Made by a program: the position numbers and the translations under genes. Shown here piece after piece: positions 29,201 to 36,262 of a stretch of DNA of 64,000 nt. A model generated the notes under the pieces. That model had not been told where the DNA came from. It saw only the letters and a program-made list of their open reading frames with translations, and ran no database searches. The DNA lies in contig NZ_LDPO01000006.1 of NCBI RefSeq assembly GCF_001021505.1, positions 1-64,000 on the forward strand, read 5' to 3'. The stretch is from Mycolicibacter heraklionensis (lineage in GTDB: Bacteria > Actinomycetota > Actinomycetes > Mycobacteriales > Mycobacteriaceae). Each line of letters starts with the position of its first letter. The stretch's first letter is position 1.

Positions 29201-29505
29201 CCACATTGGGCGAGAAGGACTTCGGCGCGGCGTGGGCAGAAGGGGCCGCGCTGTCGATCGACGAGGCGATTGGCTACGCGCAGCGCGGCAAAGGTGAGCG
29301 CAGGCGCGCAGAGAGCGGGTGGTCGTCGCTGACCCGAGCCGAGCGCGAAGTCGTGCGGCTCGTCAGCGAGGGGCTGGGCAACAAAGAGGTGGCGGCACGG
29401 CTATTCGTCTCACCGCGCACGGTGCAGGCTCACCTCACCCACGTCTACACCAAGCTTGGGTTGACATCGAGGGTCCAGCTGGCCCAGGAAGCGGCCCGGC
29501 ACTGA
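26227..29505 (+). CDS. Cyclase-like/NB-ARC ATPase/TPR/LuxR regulator (Rv0386-type)
   Basis: This 1092-aa protein is a four-part regulator. It has a class III nucleotide cyclase domain (20-180), a STAND ATPase (P-loop GAGGAGKT 233-240, LIVLDNCEH), TPR-like helices (about 560-1000), and a C-terminal LuxR HTH (about 1030-1090, LTRAEREVVRLVSEG). In the cyclase, metal Asp28 and Asp73 and the Asn125/Arg129 pair are present. The substrate-choosing Lys and Asp are Gln69 and Asn118, the same unusual pair and the same 49-residue spacing I recall for Rv0386 (Gln57/Asn106). It is divergent from the P450 gene and may control it. ATG at 26227 is used; a further ATG lies at 26257. Confidence 0.9.
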   Translation: MSETSWNGTDMSDIGELPTGTVTLLLADVEGSTRLWETQPEVMRSAVARLDQVLAHVVSQHHGVRPVEQGEGDSCVVAFARAADALACALDLQRSALAPIKLRIGLHTGDVQLRDEGNYIGPTINRTARLRDLAHGGQTVLSGTTELLVVDQLPTGVVLTDLGTHPLRDLPRPERVVQLCHPDLCNDFPPLRVASPVDVNHLPVHLTSFIGRRQEIVDVGKALSENRLVTLTGAGGAGKTRLAVQVAGIVAANFAGGVCYVDLAPIIDPKTVAVTMARALGLPDQPGQPLSDMLRRFLRDREVLIVLDNCEHLLDACAELITGLLAACPAVTWLTTSREPIGVTGEVSWRVPSLGLADEAIELFGDRARRTKPGFSVTSENLDTVTEICRRLDGLPLAIELAAARVRALSPNEIRDSLHDTFRLLTGGARTAVRRQQTLRASVDWSHALLSEPEQVLFRRLAVFLGGGDLDAAQAIMGGEIERYQVLDQLVLLVDKSLVVADDSSHGTRYRLLETVRQYAMEKLSESREAGEIRNRHRDHYAAMATALGAPGEVGQERIIDRLDAEIDNLRAAFAWSKECSDTDRALILAAALQPLWLTRGRIQEGLSWLTAPPDPDPAGSEMSEARVWASVCRAQLLSFLGRTDVLDDAEQCLAVVRECGDTAMLARTLAACGMICAPGNPELARGYFTEAADFARAVNDLGTLGQVLASNAIAGLMLDQPLAEIQTAAEEGLRIAEGIGAAFIARQCRFALGWAQMYGGDLSGAVTRLGEVIEDAARANDAMYSIYGHTMRTFVLAYAGDAAGSRAEAAAASGSVSLFEYYNGPVHCAQGMAHLASGDASAARQAFETARECSGLDPQTASSFVWAALAPLACGDIADAGRWADDIAASTRGYGRALTLVARARVGIARCDVAAAERDAYEALAIAVELGAPFIVPFALACLGHTMSATENNVVAARLFGAAEAARQLIGLEPLAVLAEQDQSALSGLRATLGEKDFGAAWAEGAALSIDEAIGYAQRGKGERRRAESGWSSLTRAEREVVRLVSEGLGNKEVAARLFVSPRTVQAHLTHVYTKLGLTSRVQLAQEAARH

Positions 29506-29507
29506 GC

Positions 29508-29756
29508 TCAGGCGCCGAGCCGCTCCAGCTTCGCCTTGACCTCACGCCCGGTCGGGTTGGTCAGCGTCGAGCCGTCGGCGAAGCGCAGCGTGGGCACCGT
29601 GCGGTTGCCGCCGTTGGCCGAGCTGACGAATTCCGCCGCTGTGGGGTCCAGCTCGATGTCGATCTCCTCGTACGGGATCTCAAGCTTCTTCAAGGACGCT
29701 TTGAGCTGTCGGCAGTAGCCGCACCACTGGGTGGTGTACATGACGAGCTGGTTCAT
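29508..29756 (-). CDS. mrx1: Mycoredoxin-1
   Basis: This 82-aa glutaredoxin-fold protein has the active site WCGYC (TTQWCGYCRQL, near residue 12), a cis-Pro loop TVPTLRF, and a C-terminal GREVKAKL helix. It matches mycoredoxin-1 (Rv3198A), which reduces mycothiol mixed disulfides. ATG at 29756 gives the standard length. The gene is convergent with the LuxR-type gene (2-bp gap) and divergent from uvrD2 (73-bp gap). Confidence 0.95.
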   Translation of the reverse strand: MNQLVMYTTQWCGYCRQLKASLKKLEIPYEEIDIELDPTAAEFVSSANGGNRTVPTLRFADGSTLTNPTGREVKAKLERLGA

Positions 29757-29829
29757 AACTCCCCAAACGTAGTCGGTGATCCGAATATGCCCGAATCGGC
29801 GTCTCGGGCAGTCGGGGGCGCCTGCCAAG

Positions 29830-31929
29830 ATGGACGCCATGGATGCGCTCATCGCCGGGCTGGACGAGGAGCAGCGCGCTGCGGTGCTGGCGCCGCGCGG
29901 CCCGGTGTGCGTTCTCGCCGGTGCTGGGACCGGCAAAACCCGCACCATCACCCATCGGATCGCCCAGCTGGTCGCCGGCGGTCACGTCGCGCCCGGACAG
30001 GTGCTGGCGGTGACGTTCACCCAGCGCGCCGCCGGGGAGATGCGGTCCCGGTTGCGTGCGCTGGGTTCGGCGGCCGGCGCGGGCGCGGCTGCCGGGGTCG
30101 GCGGAGTCCAGGCGCTGACCTTTCACGCCGCCGCCCGGCGGCAGTTGCGGTACTTCTGGCCGCGGGTGGTCGGCGACACCGGGTGGGAGCTGTTGGACCG
30201 CAAGTTCGGGGTGGTCGCCCGCGCCGCCGGCCACGCCGGCCTGCGGTTGAGCAATGACGACGTGCGTGACGTGGCCGGCGAGATCGAGTGGGCCAAGGCA
30301 TCCCTGATCGGGCCCGAGCAGTATCCCGAGGCGGTGGCCGCGGCCGGCCGCGATACCCCGCTGGACGCCGCCAAGCTGGCCGATGTCTACGCCGGTTATG
30401 AGGCGCTGAAGGCTCGCGGCGAAGTGGCGATGCTCGACTTCGACGACCTGCTGCTGCACACCGCGGCCGCGATCGAGAACGACGCTGCGGTGGCCGCCGA
30501 ATTCCGGGACCGCTACCGGTGTTTCGTCGTCGACGAATACCAGGACGTCACGCCGTTGCAGGAGCGGGTGTTGTCGGCCTGGCTGGGGGAGCGCGACGAC
30601 TTGACCGTCGTCGGGGACGCCAACCAGACCATCTATTCGTTCACCGGAGCCTCGCCGCGTTATCTGCTGGACTTCACTCGCCGGTTCCCGGATGCCGCAC
30701 TGGTGCGCCTGGAGCGCGACTACCGGTCCACGCCCGAGGTGGTGTCGCTGGCCAACCGGGTGATCGGCGCCGCACGGGGGCGGGTGGCCGGCAGCAAGCT
30801 GAACCTGATCGGGCAGCGCGAATCCGGCCCGGCTCCGGTCTTTCGGGAGCATTCCGACGAGGTCGCCGAGGCCGCGGCGGTGGCCAAGTCCATCGCCCGG
30901 TTGATTCACGACGGCACTTCGCCGGCCGAGATCGCCGTGCTGTACCGGATCAATGCGCAGTCGGAGGTCTACGAGGAGGCGCTCACCGAGGCCGGCATCG
31001 CCTACCAGGTGCGCGGCGGCGAGGGGTTCTTCACCCGCCAGGAGATCCGCCAGGCGCTGGTCGCGTTGCAGCGGGCCGCGGATCGTGGTGCCGATGGGCC
31101 GCTACCCGAAACGGTGCGCGGTGTGCTGGAACCGCTCGGGCTGACCACCGAACCGCCCAGCGGGGCCAAGGCGCGCGAGCGCTGGGAGGCCCTCGGTGCG
31201 CTGGCTGAACTCGTCGACGACGAGGTGGCCCAACGCCCCGACCTCGACCTGCCCGCGCTGTTGACCGAACTGCGGATGCGCGCCGACTCCCGGCACCCGC
31301 CGACGGTGCAGGGCGTCACCCTGGCATCGCTGCACGCTGCCAAGGGCCTGGAGTGGGACGCGGTGTTCCTGGTCGGCCTCGCCGACGGCACGCTGCCCAT
31401 CTCGCACGCTTTGGCGCACGGCGCGGACAGCGAGGCGGTCGAGGAGGAACGCCGGCTGCTCTATGTCGGTGTCACGCGGGCCCGCATCCACCTGAGCTTG
31501 AGCTGGGCGCTGGCCCGCGCCCCGGGCGGGCGGGCCGGCCGCAAGCCGTCGCGCTTCCTCAGCGGGATCGCCCCGCAGGCCGACGCCGCCGCCACCCCCG
31601 CCAAGCGCCGGGCCCGCGGGGCCCCGAAGCACTGCCGCGTCTGCAACAAGGCGCTGGCCACCCCGGCCGCCATCATGCTCAGCCGGTGCGAGACCTGTGC
31701 GGCCGACGTGGACACCGAGCTGCTGGTGGCGCTCAAGGACTGGCGACTGCGCACCGCCACCGAGCTGAAAGTGCCTGCTTACATCGTCTTTTCCGACAAC
31801 ACCCTGACTGCGATCGCCGAGATGCTGCCCGGCGACGAGGCCGCTCTGGTGGCCATCCCGGGCATCGGCGCGCGCAAGCTGGAGCAGTTCGGCTCCGACG
31901 TGCTGGAGATGATCCGCAACCGGGGCTGA
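29830..31929 (+). CDS. uvrD2: DNA helicase UvrD2
   Basis: This 699-aa SF1A helicase has Walker A AGAGTGKT (30-37), [12 protein letters not shown] (Walker B), [15 protein letters not shown], and [19 protein letters not shown]. It carries the two features that mark UvrD2: a tetracysteine module near 598-620 (CRVC-X14-CETC) and a C-terminal HRDC domain (about 630-699). The tetracysteine module is needed for helicase activity in the M. tuberculosis protein. ATG at 29830 gives nearly the exact homologue length (700); ATG at 29839 is also possible. The whiB7 promoter starts 22 bp after its stop. Confidence 0.95.
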   Translation: MDAMDALIAGLDEEQRAAVLAPRGPVCVLAGAGTGKTRTITHRIAQLVAGGHVAPGQVLAVTFTQRAAGEMRSRLRALGSAAGAGAAAGVGGVQALTFHAAARRQLRYFWPRVVGDTGWELLDRKFGVVARAAGHAGLRLSNDDVRDVAGEIEWAKASLIGPEQYPEAVAAAGRDTPLDAAKLADVYAGYEALKARGEVAMLDFDDLLLHTAAAIENDAAVAAEFRDRYRCFVVDEYQDVTPLQERVLSAWLGERDDLTVVGDANQTIYSFTGASPRYLLDFTRRFPDAALVRLERDYRSTPEVVSLANRVIGAARGRVAGSKLNLIGQRESGPAPVFREHSDEVAEAAAVAKSIARLIHDGTSPAEIAVLYRINAQSEVYEEALTEAGIAYQVRGGEGFFTRQEIRQALVALQRAADRGADGPLPETVRGVLEPLGLTTEPPSGAKARERWEALGALAELVDDEVAQRPDLDLPALLTELRMRADSRHPPTVQGVTLASLHAAKGLEWDAVFLVGLADGTLPISHALAHGADSEAVEEERRLLYVGVTRARIHLSLSWALARAPGGRAGRKPSRFLSGIAPQADAAATPAKRRARGAPKHCRVCNKALATPAAIMLSRCETCAADVDTELLVALKDWRLRTATELKVPAYIVFSDNTLTAIAEMLPGDEAALVAIPGIGARKLEQFGSDVLEMIRNRG

Positions 31930-31950
31930 ACGTGCAGGTCAGAAATTCGG

Positions 31951-31980
31951 TTGTGCGCGGGGGCCGGCAACGACTAACCT
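31951..31980 (+). promoter_or_regulatory. whiB7 promoter with AT-rich WhiB7 box
   Basis: TTGTGC (31951-31956) and TAACCT (31975-31980) form -35 and -10 boxes with an 18-bp spacer. Directly before the -35 is GAAATTCGG (31942-31950), the short AT-rich block that WhiB7 contacts at its own promoter. The predicted start lies at about 31987-31989, so the leader frame is leaderless or nearly so. Confidence 0.7.
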
Positions 31981-31988
31981 GCCAAACC

Positions 31989-32075
31989 ATGACCACCCCG
32001 ACCACGATCGCCGTACGCGCGGCTGCCGCCGCGCATGCCGCTGCCGGCGTGTCCGTGCATCGGGGTTTTGCCTAA
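31989..32075 (+). CDS. whiB7 leader peptide (uORF)
   Basis: A 28-codon frame (MTTPTTIAVR...GVSVHRGFA, stop TAA) begins at or next to the predicted transcription start. It lies in the leader between the whiB7 promoter and the attenuating terminator. An upstream frame of this kind is established in mycobacterial whiB7 leaders, where impaired translation switches expression on. Its composition is Ala-rich in the middle (AAAAAHAAAG). The last codons overlap the left arm of a competing hairpin (32058-32064). Confidence 0.75.
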   Translation: MTTPTTIAVRAAAAAHAAAGVSVHRGFA

Positions 32076-32099
32076 CGCATCAGCTCAACCAGCCCGATG
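32058..32099 (+). promoter_or_regulatory. Candidate antiterminator hairpin in the whiB7 leader
   Basis: CATCGGG (32058-32064, inside the last uORF codons) is complementary to CCCGATG (32093-32099). The right arm shares three bases with the left arm of the terminator (32097-32106). A ribosome that reaches the uORF stop would cover the left arm and let the terminator form. One delayed earlier would leave it free to pair and weaken the terminator. Structure proposed by eye. Confidence 0.5.
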
Positions 32100-32136
32100 G
32101 CCACGGACCTGAACCAGGACCGTGGCCATTTTTTTT
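32097..32136 (+). terminator. Intrinsic attenuator upstream of whiB7
   Basis: ATGGCCACGG (32097-32106) pairs with CCGTGGCCAT (32120-32129) around a 13-base loop, followed by eight Ts (32129-32136). This is a textbook intrinsic terminator, rare in such GC-rich DNA, 31 bp before the whiB7 start. Its place between promoter and gene makes it an attenuator. Confidence 0.9.
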
Positions 32137-32167
32137 GCATTCTTCCCAGAACAGGTGACCGACGACG

Positions 32168-32413
32168 ATGAAGAACCAGCTCGAACTGCCGTGTAACAGC
32201 GATCCCGACCTGTGGTTCGCCGACGCCCCCGCCGATCTGGAGCGGGCCAAGGCGCGGTGCGCCGCGTGCCCGATCCGCCAGCAGTGCCTGTCGGCGGCGT
32301 TGCAGCGCGCCGAGCCGTGGGGGGTGTGGGGCGGCGAGATCCTTGACCGGGGCAGTGTCATCGGCCGCAAACGGCCGCGTGGCCGCCCACGCAAGGAGCC
32401 GGTCGCCGCGTAA
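32168..32413 (+). CDS. whiB7: Iron-sulfur antibiotic-resistance regulator WhiB7
   Basis: This 81-aa Wbl protein has cluster ligands Cys9, Cys31, Cys34 and Cys40, the EPWGVWGGE turn (about 49-57), and an AT-hook RGRPRKEP near the C-terminus that separates WhiB7 from other Wbl proteins. It binds SigA and activates intrinsic resistance genes on exposure to ribosome-targeting drugs. The start ATG at 32168 is weakly supplied with a ribosome-binding site (AGGTGACC about 12 nt before). Expression is expected to be controlled through the leader frame and attenuator just upstream. Confidence 0.96.
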   Translation: MKNQLELPCNSDPDLWFADAPADLERAKARCAACPIRQQCLSAALQRAEPWGVWGGEILDRGSVIGRKRPRGRPRKEPVAA

Positions 32414-32426
32414 AGCGACCGCGGTA

Positions 32427-33782
32427 CTAGGCGGACGGACCGACCGCGGCGTCTTCGGGATCGGTGAAGCCCGGCACCAATTCTTCGGACAGCCGCTTGA
32501 TCGGCACGTGGGCGTCGAGCTGACACATGATCGCCGTGGTGGATCCGAGCACCCGCATCGGCATCGCGAGTTTGGGCGGCAGGTCCAGCTGCCGGGCCGT
32601 CTTGATCTGCTCGACCGGGCGCTCCAGTTGCTTGCCGGCGATCCGCATCAGCCACTTGCGGCTGTAGTGGAAGACCTCGACCTCGACCGGTTCGACGTAC
32701 TGACGGAACATCTCGTCGATCTCGCGTACTGAGACGTCCTGGCCCTTCTGGATGAAGCCGCCCCGGCGCATGGTTTCGATGACCTTGTCGTATTCCTTGT
32801 CGCGGGCGTAACGCACCGAGGCGCCCAGCTCCGGGGGGAAACCGCCGGGCATCGGCGCCACCGCACCGAAATCGATGATGCCCATCCGGCCGTCCGGCAG
32901 CAGCATGAAGTTGCCCGGGTGGGCGTCGCCGTGGATGAGCTCCAGCCGGCGGGCGGCGTCCCAGGTGAACTCGGCCAGCCGGGTGCCCATCAGGTCTCGC
33001 TGCTCGACGGTGCCGTTACGGATGATCTCGGCCATGCCGATACCGTCGATCCACTCCTGGATCACCGTCTTGGGGGCGCTGGCCACGACGTGCGGGATGT
33101 GGAAGTGGGGGTGGCCGGCGTAGGCCTTGGCGAAGATGCGCTGGTTGTCGGCCTCCAGCCGGTAGTCCAGCTCCATCTCGGTGCGCTCGATCAACTCATC
33201 GATGACGCCCTTGACGTCCACGCCGGGCGCCAGCTGCTTGAAGATGCCGGTCAGCCGCCGAATGGTCTTGAGGTCGGCACGCAGCGCCTCGTCGGCGCCG
33301 GGGTACTGGATCTTGACCGCCACGGGACGGCCGTCGGCCCACACCGCTTTGTGCACCTGTCCGATGCTGGCCGAGGCGATGGGGGTGTCGTCGAACTCGG
33401 TGAAGCGCTCCCGCCACTTGGTGCCCAGCTGCGCGTCGAGCACCCGGTGCACTTTGTCCGCGGGCAGCGGCGGCGCATCCTTCTGCAGTTTGGTCAGCGC
33501 CTCCCGGTAGGGCTCGCCGAACTCCTCGGGGATGGCCGCTTCCATCACCGACAGGGCCTGGCCCACCTTCATGGCGCCACCCTTGAGCTCACCCAGGACG
33601 GTGAACAGCTGGTTGGCCGCCTTCTCCATGAGCTCGGCGGTGACCTCGTCCTTGGACTTGCCGGTCAGCCGTTTCCCGAGCCCGAGTGCTGCCCGGCCGG
33701 CGAAGCCGACGGGCAGGCTGGCCAGCTTCGCATTGCGCGCCGCGCTACCGCGTTTGATGTCTGACACGTGTCCATCATCCAT
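32427..33782 (-). CDS. ABC1/UbiB-family atypical kinase (Rv3197-like)
   Basis: This 451-aa protein of the ABC1 (UbiB/ADCK) kinase-like family has the family's KxGQ motif in GGAMKVGQALS. SIGQVHKA is the Ala-rich nucleotide loop, VAVKIQYPG carries the catalytic lysine, LIHGDAHPGNFML is the catalytic loop, and IIDFGAV is the DFG equivalent. Old annotations call it an ABC transporter ATP-binding protein, which the motifs do not support. A role in isoprenoid-quinone metabolism is known for relatives, but mycobacterial function is unclear. ATG at 33782 is used; GTG at 33767 is possible. It converges on whiB7 with a 13-bp gap. Confidence 0.9.
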   Translation of the reverse strand: MDDGHVSDIKRGSAARNAKLASLPVGFAGRAALGLGKRLTGKSKDEVTAELMEKAANQLFTVLGELKGGAMKVGQALSVMEAAIPEEFGEPYREALTKLQKDAPPLPADKVHRVLDAQLGTKWRERFTEFDDTPIASASIGQVHKAVWADGRPVAVKIQYPGADEALRADLKTIRRLTGIFKQLAPGVDVKGVIDELIERTEMELDYRLEADNQRIFAKAYAGHPHFHIPHVVASAPKTVIQEWIDGIGMAEIIRNGTVEQRDLMGTRLAEFTWDAARRLELIHGDAHPGNFMLLPDGRMGIIDFGAVAPMPGGFPPELGASVRYARDKEYDKVIETMRRGGFIQKGQDVSVREIDEMFRQYVEPVEVEVFHYSRKWLMRIAGKQLERPVEQIKTARQLDLPPKLAMPMRVLGSTTAIMCQLDAHVPIKRLSEELVPGFTDPEDAAVGPSA

Positions 33783-33837
33783 GACGTTGCTGTGGTGCCG
33801 GTCACCGCGTTGGTAATTCCTGGTGGCGCATACGACG

Positions 33838-34707
33838 TCAGCAATCGCACAGCGGGTGCCGGACCCAGCGTCGCATCACGATCGATCCGGCGGCCAGATC
33901 CAGCTCCAGGGTGGCGTCCAGCGTCGGGGGAGCGTCCAGGTCTCGGTCGGCTGCGGTCCCGCGTACCGCTGCGATCACCCGGTCGACTTGGCTCAGCGCC
34001 AGCGCCGCCGTCGCCAGCACTGTGGCCCGGTCGGCGTGGGCGACGGTGTGGCGTAGCTGCGCGGCCACCGCGGGCCACGCGGAGTCCCGGTCCCGCCGGT
34101 GTAGATCGGCGCACCCCAAACAGCTGGTGACTCCTGGCAGGACCAACGGGCCGACCAGTCCGGTGCCGTCGCGCACTCGCACCGGCAGGTGCGGCACCCG
34201 CTCGGCATGCAGTTCCCGTACCAGCCGCGGGTCAGGGACCAAGTAGTCCGCCAGTACCACCAGGTCGGTCCCGGCGGTGCTCACCGCGGCGTGCGGGTGA
34301 CTGCTGCGCCGGACCACGGCGCTCGAGCAACGCAGCGATTCGACCAGCAGATCCGACAGCGGGCCGCGGCCGTGCACCCGCAGCGAGACCGTGCGGCACC
34401 CACGGCGCGTCCCTTCCTCGCGGACGGCGACCCGTGTCGCCACCAGAGCGGCCAGCAGCTCATCGAGCTCCGCGGCGTCCACCGGGCCGTGTTGGGCGGC
34501 TTCGCGGTGCAGCGCGGCGACGGTGGTTGGGATCTGCATCGCGCGCAGGACGGTGGCCAGCGCTGCCGGGGTCAGGCCACGGGGTGGCTGCACCAGCACG
34601 GCGCGCCTCGGATCCCAGCCGATCTGCACGGCACCGTCGGGACGCAGCAACACCGGCAGCGCCGGATCGAGGGTGTAGGTGGAGGTCTCGGAACCAACCC
34701 TTGTCAC
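33838..34707 (-). CDS. Cyclodehydratase-like (TOMM E1-type) protein, Rv3196-like
   Basis: This protein of about 289 aa lacks a Rossmann GxGxxG. Its C-terminal half has SCLGCADLHRRDRD, and the chain ends in LCDC, so there are two CxxC-type pairs, as in the zinc site of the E1-like partner of YcaO enzymes (TIGR03882 family). The N-terminal part (TLDPALPVLLRPDGAVQIGWDP) matches the start typical of that family. No YcaO gene or precursor peptide is nearby. GTG at 34707 avoids overlap with the TetR gene; the frame is open to an ATG at 34767. It lies upstream of the ABC1 kinase on the same strand. Confidence 0.7.
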   Translation of the reverse strand: MTRVGSETSTYTLDPALPVLLRPDGAVQIGWDPRRAVLVQPPRGLTPAALATVLRAMQIPTTVAALHREAAQHGPVDAAELDELLAALVATRVAVREEGTRRGCRTVSLRVHGRGPLSDLLVESLRCSSAVVRRSSHPHAAVSTAGTDLVVLADYLVPDPRLVRELHAERVPHLPVRVRDGTGLVGPLVLPGVTSCLGCADLHRRDRDSAWPAVAAQLRHTVAHADRATVLATAALALSQVDRVIAAVRGTAADRDLDAPPTLDATLELDLAAGSIVMRRWVRHPLCDC

Positions 34708-34747
34708 GCACGCGACCCTGTCATGCCGGGCGGCAACACGCCTCCCG

Positions 34748-35323
34748 TCATCCACAGGGGCGAGCAACGATCCGCCGCGCTGCCTCGACGGCGGCGCCGC
34801 GTTGGCGTGCGATCACAGCGCGGTCGGTGAGGGCCTCGTACGGATCGGGGGAGTGGGCCCAGGCCAGGCCGATACCGAACAGCAGGGCCAGCAGGTCCAG
34901 GGGTTCCCAGGAGGTGTCGACGTGCCCGTCGCTCTGGGCGGCTTCGATGGCCGCGACGGCGTGCTCGAAGATCGCCCGTCCGTCTGCGTGGGGCTCGTCG
35001 AGGGCCAATCCTTCCAGGCGGGCCCAGGTGATCATGCGAAGGTGTTCGGGTCGGTTGCGGCCCAAATCGTAGATATCGCCGGCGAATTCGGGCACCGCGT
35101 CGGGACGTAGGGTGACCGACCGATAGAAGGCGGTCACGTCGGTCGCCATCACTTCCCGAAACAGTGTTTCCTTGTCGCCGAAGTGGGCGTAGAGGCGTTC
35201 CTTGCTGGCGTGTGCCGCGCCGGCGATCCGGTCGATGCGCGATCCGGCAAGACCATGGCGAGCGAACTCGGCGCGGGCAGCATCGAGTATCTGGCCGCGC
35301 AGCTCACCGGCGTTCCGTCTCAC
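34748..35323 (-). CDS. TetR-family regulator (divergent to acyltransferase)
   Basis: This 191-aa repressor has a short N-terminus and an HTH at about 8-52 (LRGQILDAARAEFARHG...ASKERLYAHFGDKE). The C-terminal domain is helical. It is divergent from the acyltransferase gene, with 47 bp between starts. That gap holds a perfect 14-bp palindrome overlapping the acyltransferase promoter, so it most likely represses both. This pair is absent between the Rv3196 and Rv3195 homologues of M. tuberculosis as I remember that map, so it is an accessory insertion. Confidence 0.9.
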   Translation of the reverse strand: MRRNAGELRGQILDAARAEFARHGLAGSRIDRIAGAAHASKERLYAHFGDKETLFREVMATDVTAFYRSVTLRPDAVPEFAGDIYDLGRNRPEHLRMITWARLEGLALDEPHADGRAIFEHAVAAIEAAQSDGHVDTSWEPLDLLALLFGIGLAWAHSPDPYEALTDRAVIARQRGAAVEAARRIVARPCG

Positions 35324-35340
35324 AGCAAGATCATAACCAT

Positions 35341-35364
35341 ACGAACCAGTTCGTTCTGTACTGT
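35341..35364 (+). promoter_or_regulatory. TetR operator and leaderless promoter of the acyltransferase
   Basis: ACGAACCAGTTCGT (35341-35354) is a perfect palindrome with two 6-bp arms around CA. TACTGT (35359-35364) is a -10 box ending six bases before the ATG at 35371, so the transcript should be leaderless. The operator sits immediately upstream of the -10, where a bound TetR dimer would block polymerase. Confidence 0.7.
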
Positions 35365-35370
35365 GAGGGC

Positions 35371-36252
35371 ATGCACGTCCTGACCGACACCGACGCGATC
35401 CTGAACCAGCCGCCGCGGGTCGACGCCCTGCGGCGGGCCGTCGAGACCGTCGCCGACGCGGTCACGCCCGCGATCGAGGCGTACCGGCCCTACGTCGAGG
35501 GGCTCGAAAACCTGCCCCGTGATGGCCGATTTCTCTTGGTGGGCAACCACACCCAGGTCAGTGTGGAAGCTCTGCTGATTCCCTTTCACGTTCGGCGCGT
35601 GATCGGCAAACGGGTACGGTCACTGACGGATCGACAGTTCGGGCGCATGCGGGGCCCGGCGCGAGATCTGCTCGCCGCCGCGGGGGCGCTGGTGGGCGCG
35701 CCCGAGCCGGTCCGCGAACTGATGTGCCGCAACGAGCCCATCCTGGTGTTCCCCGGCGGCGGTCGGGAGATTCCGAAGTTCAAGGGGGAGGAGTACACGC
35801 TGCGCTGGCAGGGCCGCGCCGGATTCGCCCGCCTCGCAGTCGAACACCAGTATCCGATCGTGCCCGTCGGGTTGGTCGGTGGCGATGACGTCTACCGGAG
35901 TCTGAGTCGTCGCGGTGGCAGCTGGGAACGCTTCAGTGCGGCTCTGACACGACGGCTTGCCGGGCCGCCGGACATGGTCATGCCCCTGCAGCACGGCATC
36001 GGCCCGACCCTCATCCCTCGACCGCAGCGGATGTACCTGCGCTTCGGCGCCCCGATCGACACCACCCAGCCCGCCCGCGTCTCGAGCGAGAAATGGGTTG
36101 CCACCGTCCGGGAGAAGACTCAACAGTCGCTCGAGCGGATCTTGGCCGAACTGCTCGACGTCCGCGCCGAGGATCCCTACCGCCACCTCAATCCCTTGGC
36201 GTGGCGGCACGCAATCTCACCACCCGAGGCGGCCGGGGCGCTACACGGCTGA
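35371..36252 (+). CDS. PlsC/DAGAT-like acyltransferase
   Basis: This 293-aa protein is of the lysophospholipid/diacylglycerol acyltransferase type. NHTQVSVEA (from Asn59-His60) stands for the catalytic NHx4D motif but lacks the Asp at the usual place, having Glu one residue later. FPGGGRE (127-133) is the second block and VPVGLVGGDD the third. No clear membrane helix is present, so attachment is peripheral. Similar mycobacterial proteins (Rv1920-like) are annotated as membrane-bound acyltransferases; the acceptor is unknown. ATG at 35371 is fixed by the leaderless promoter. Confidence 0.82.
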   Translation: MHVLTDTDAILNQPPRVDALRRAVETVADAVTPAIEAYRPYVEGLENLPRDGRFLLVGNHTQVSVEALLIPFHVRRVIGKRVRSLTDRQFGRMRGPARDLLAAAGALVGAPEPVRELMCRNEPILVFPGGGREIPKFKGEEYTLRWQGRAGFARLAVEHQYPIVPVGLVGGDDVYRSLSRRGGSWERFSAALTRRLAGPPDMVMPLQHGIGPTLIPRPQRMYLRFGAPIDTTQPARVSSEKWVATVREKTQQSLERILAELLDVRAEDPYRHLNPLAWRHAISPPEAAGALHG

Positions 36253-36262
36253 ACGCTGCGCG

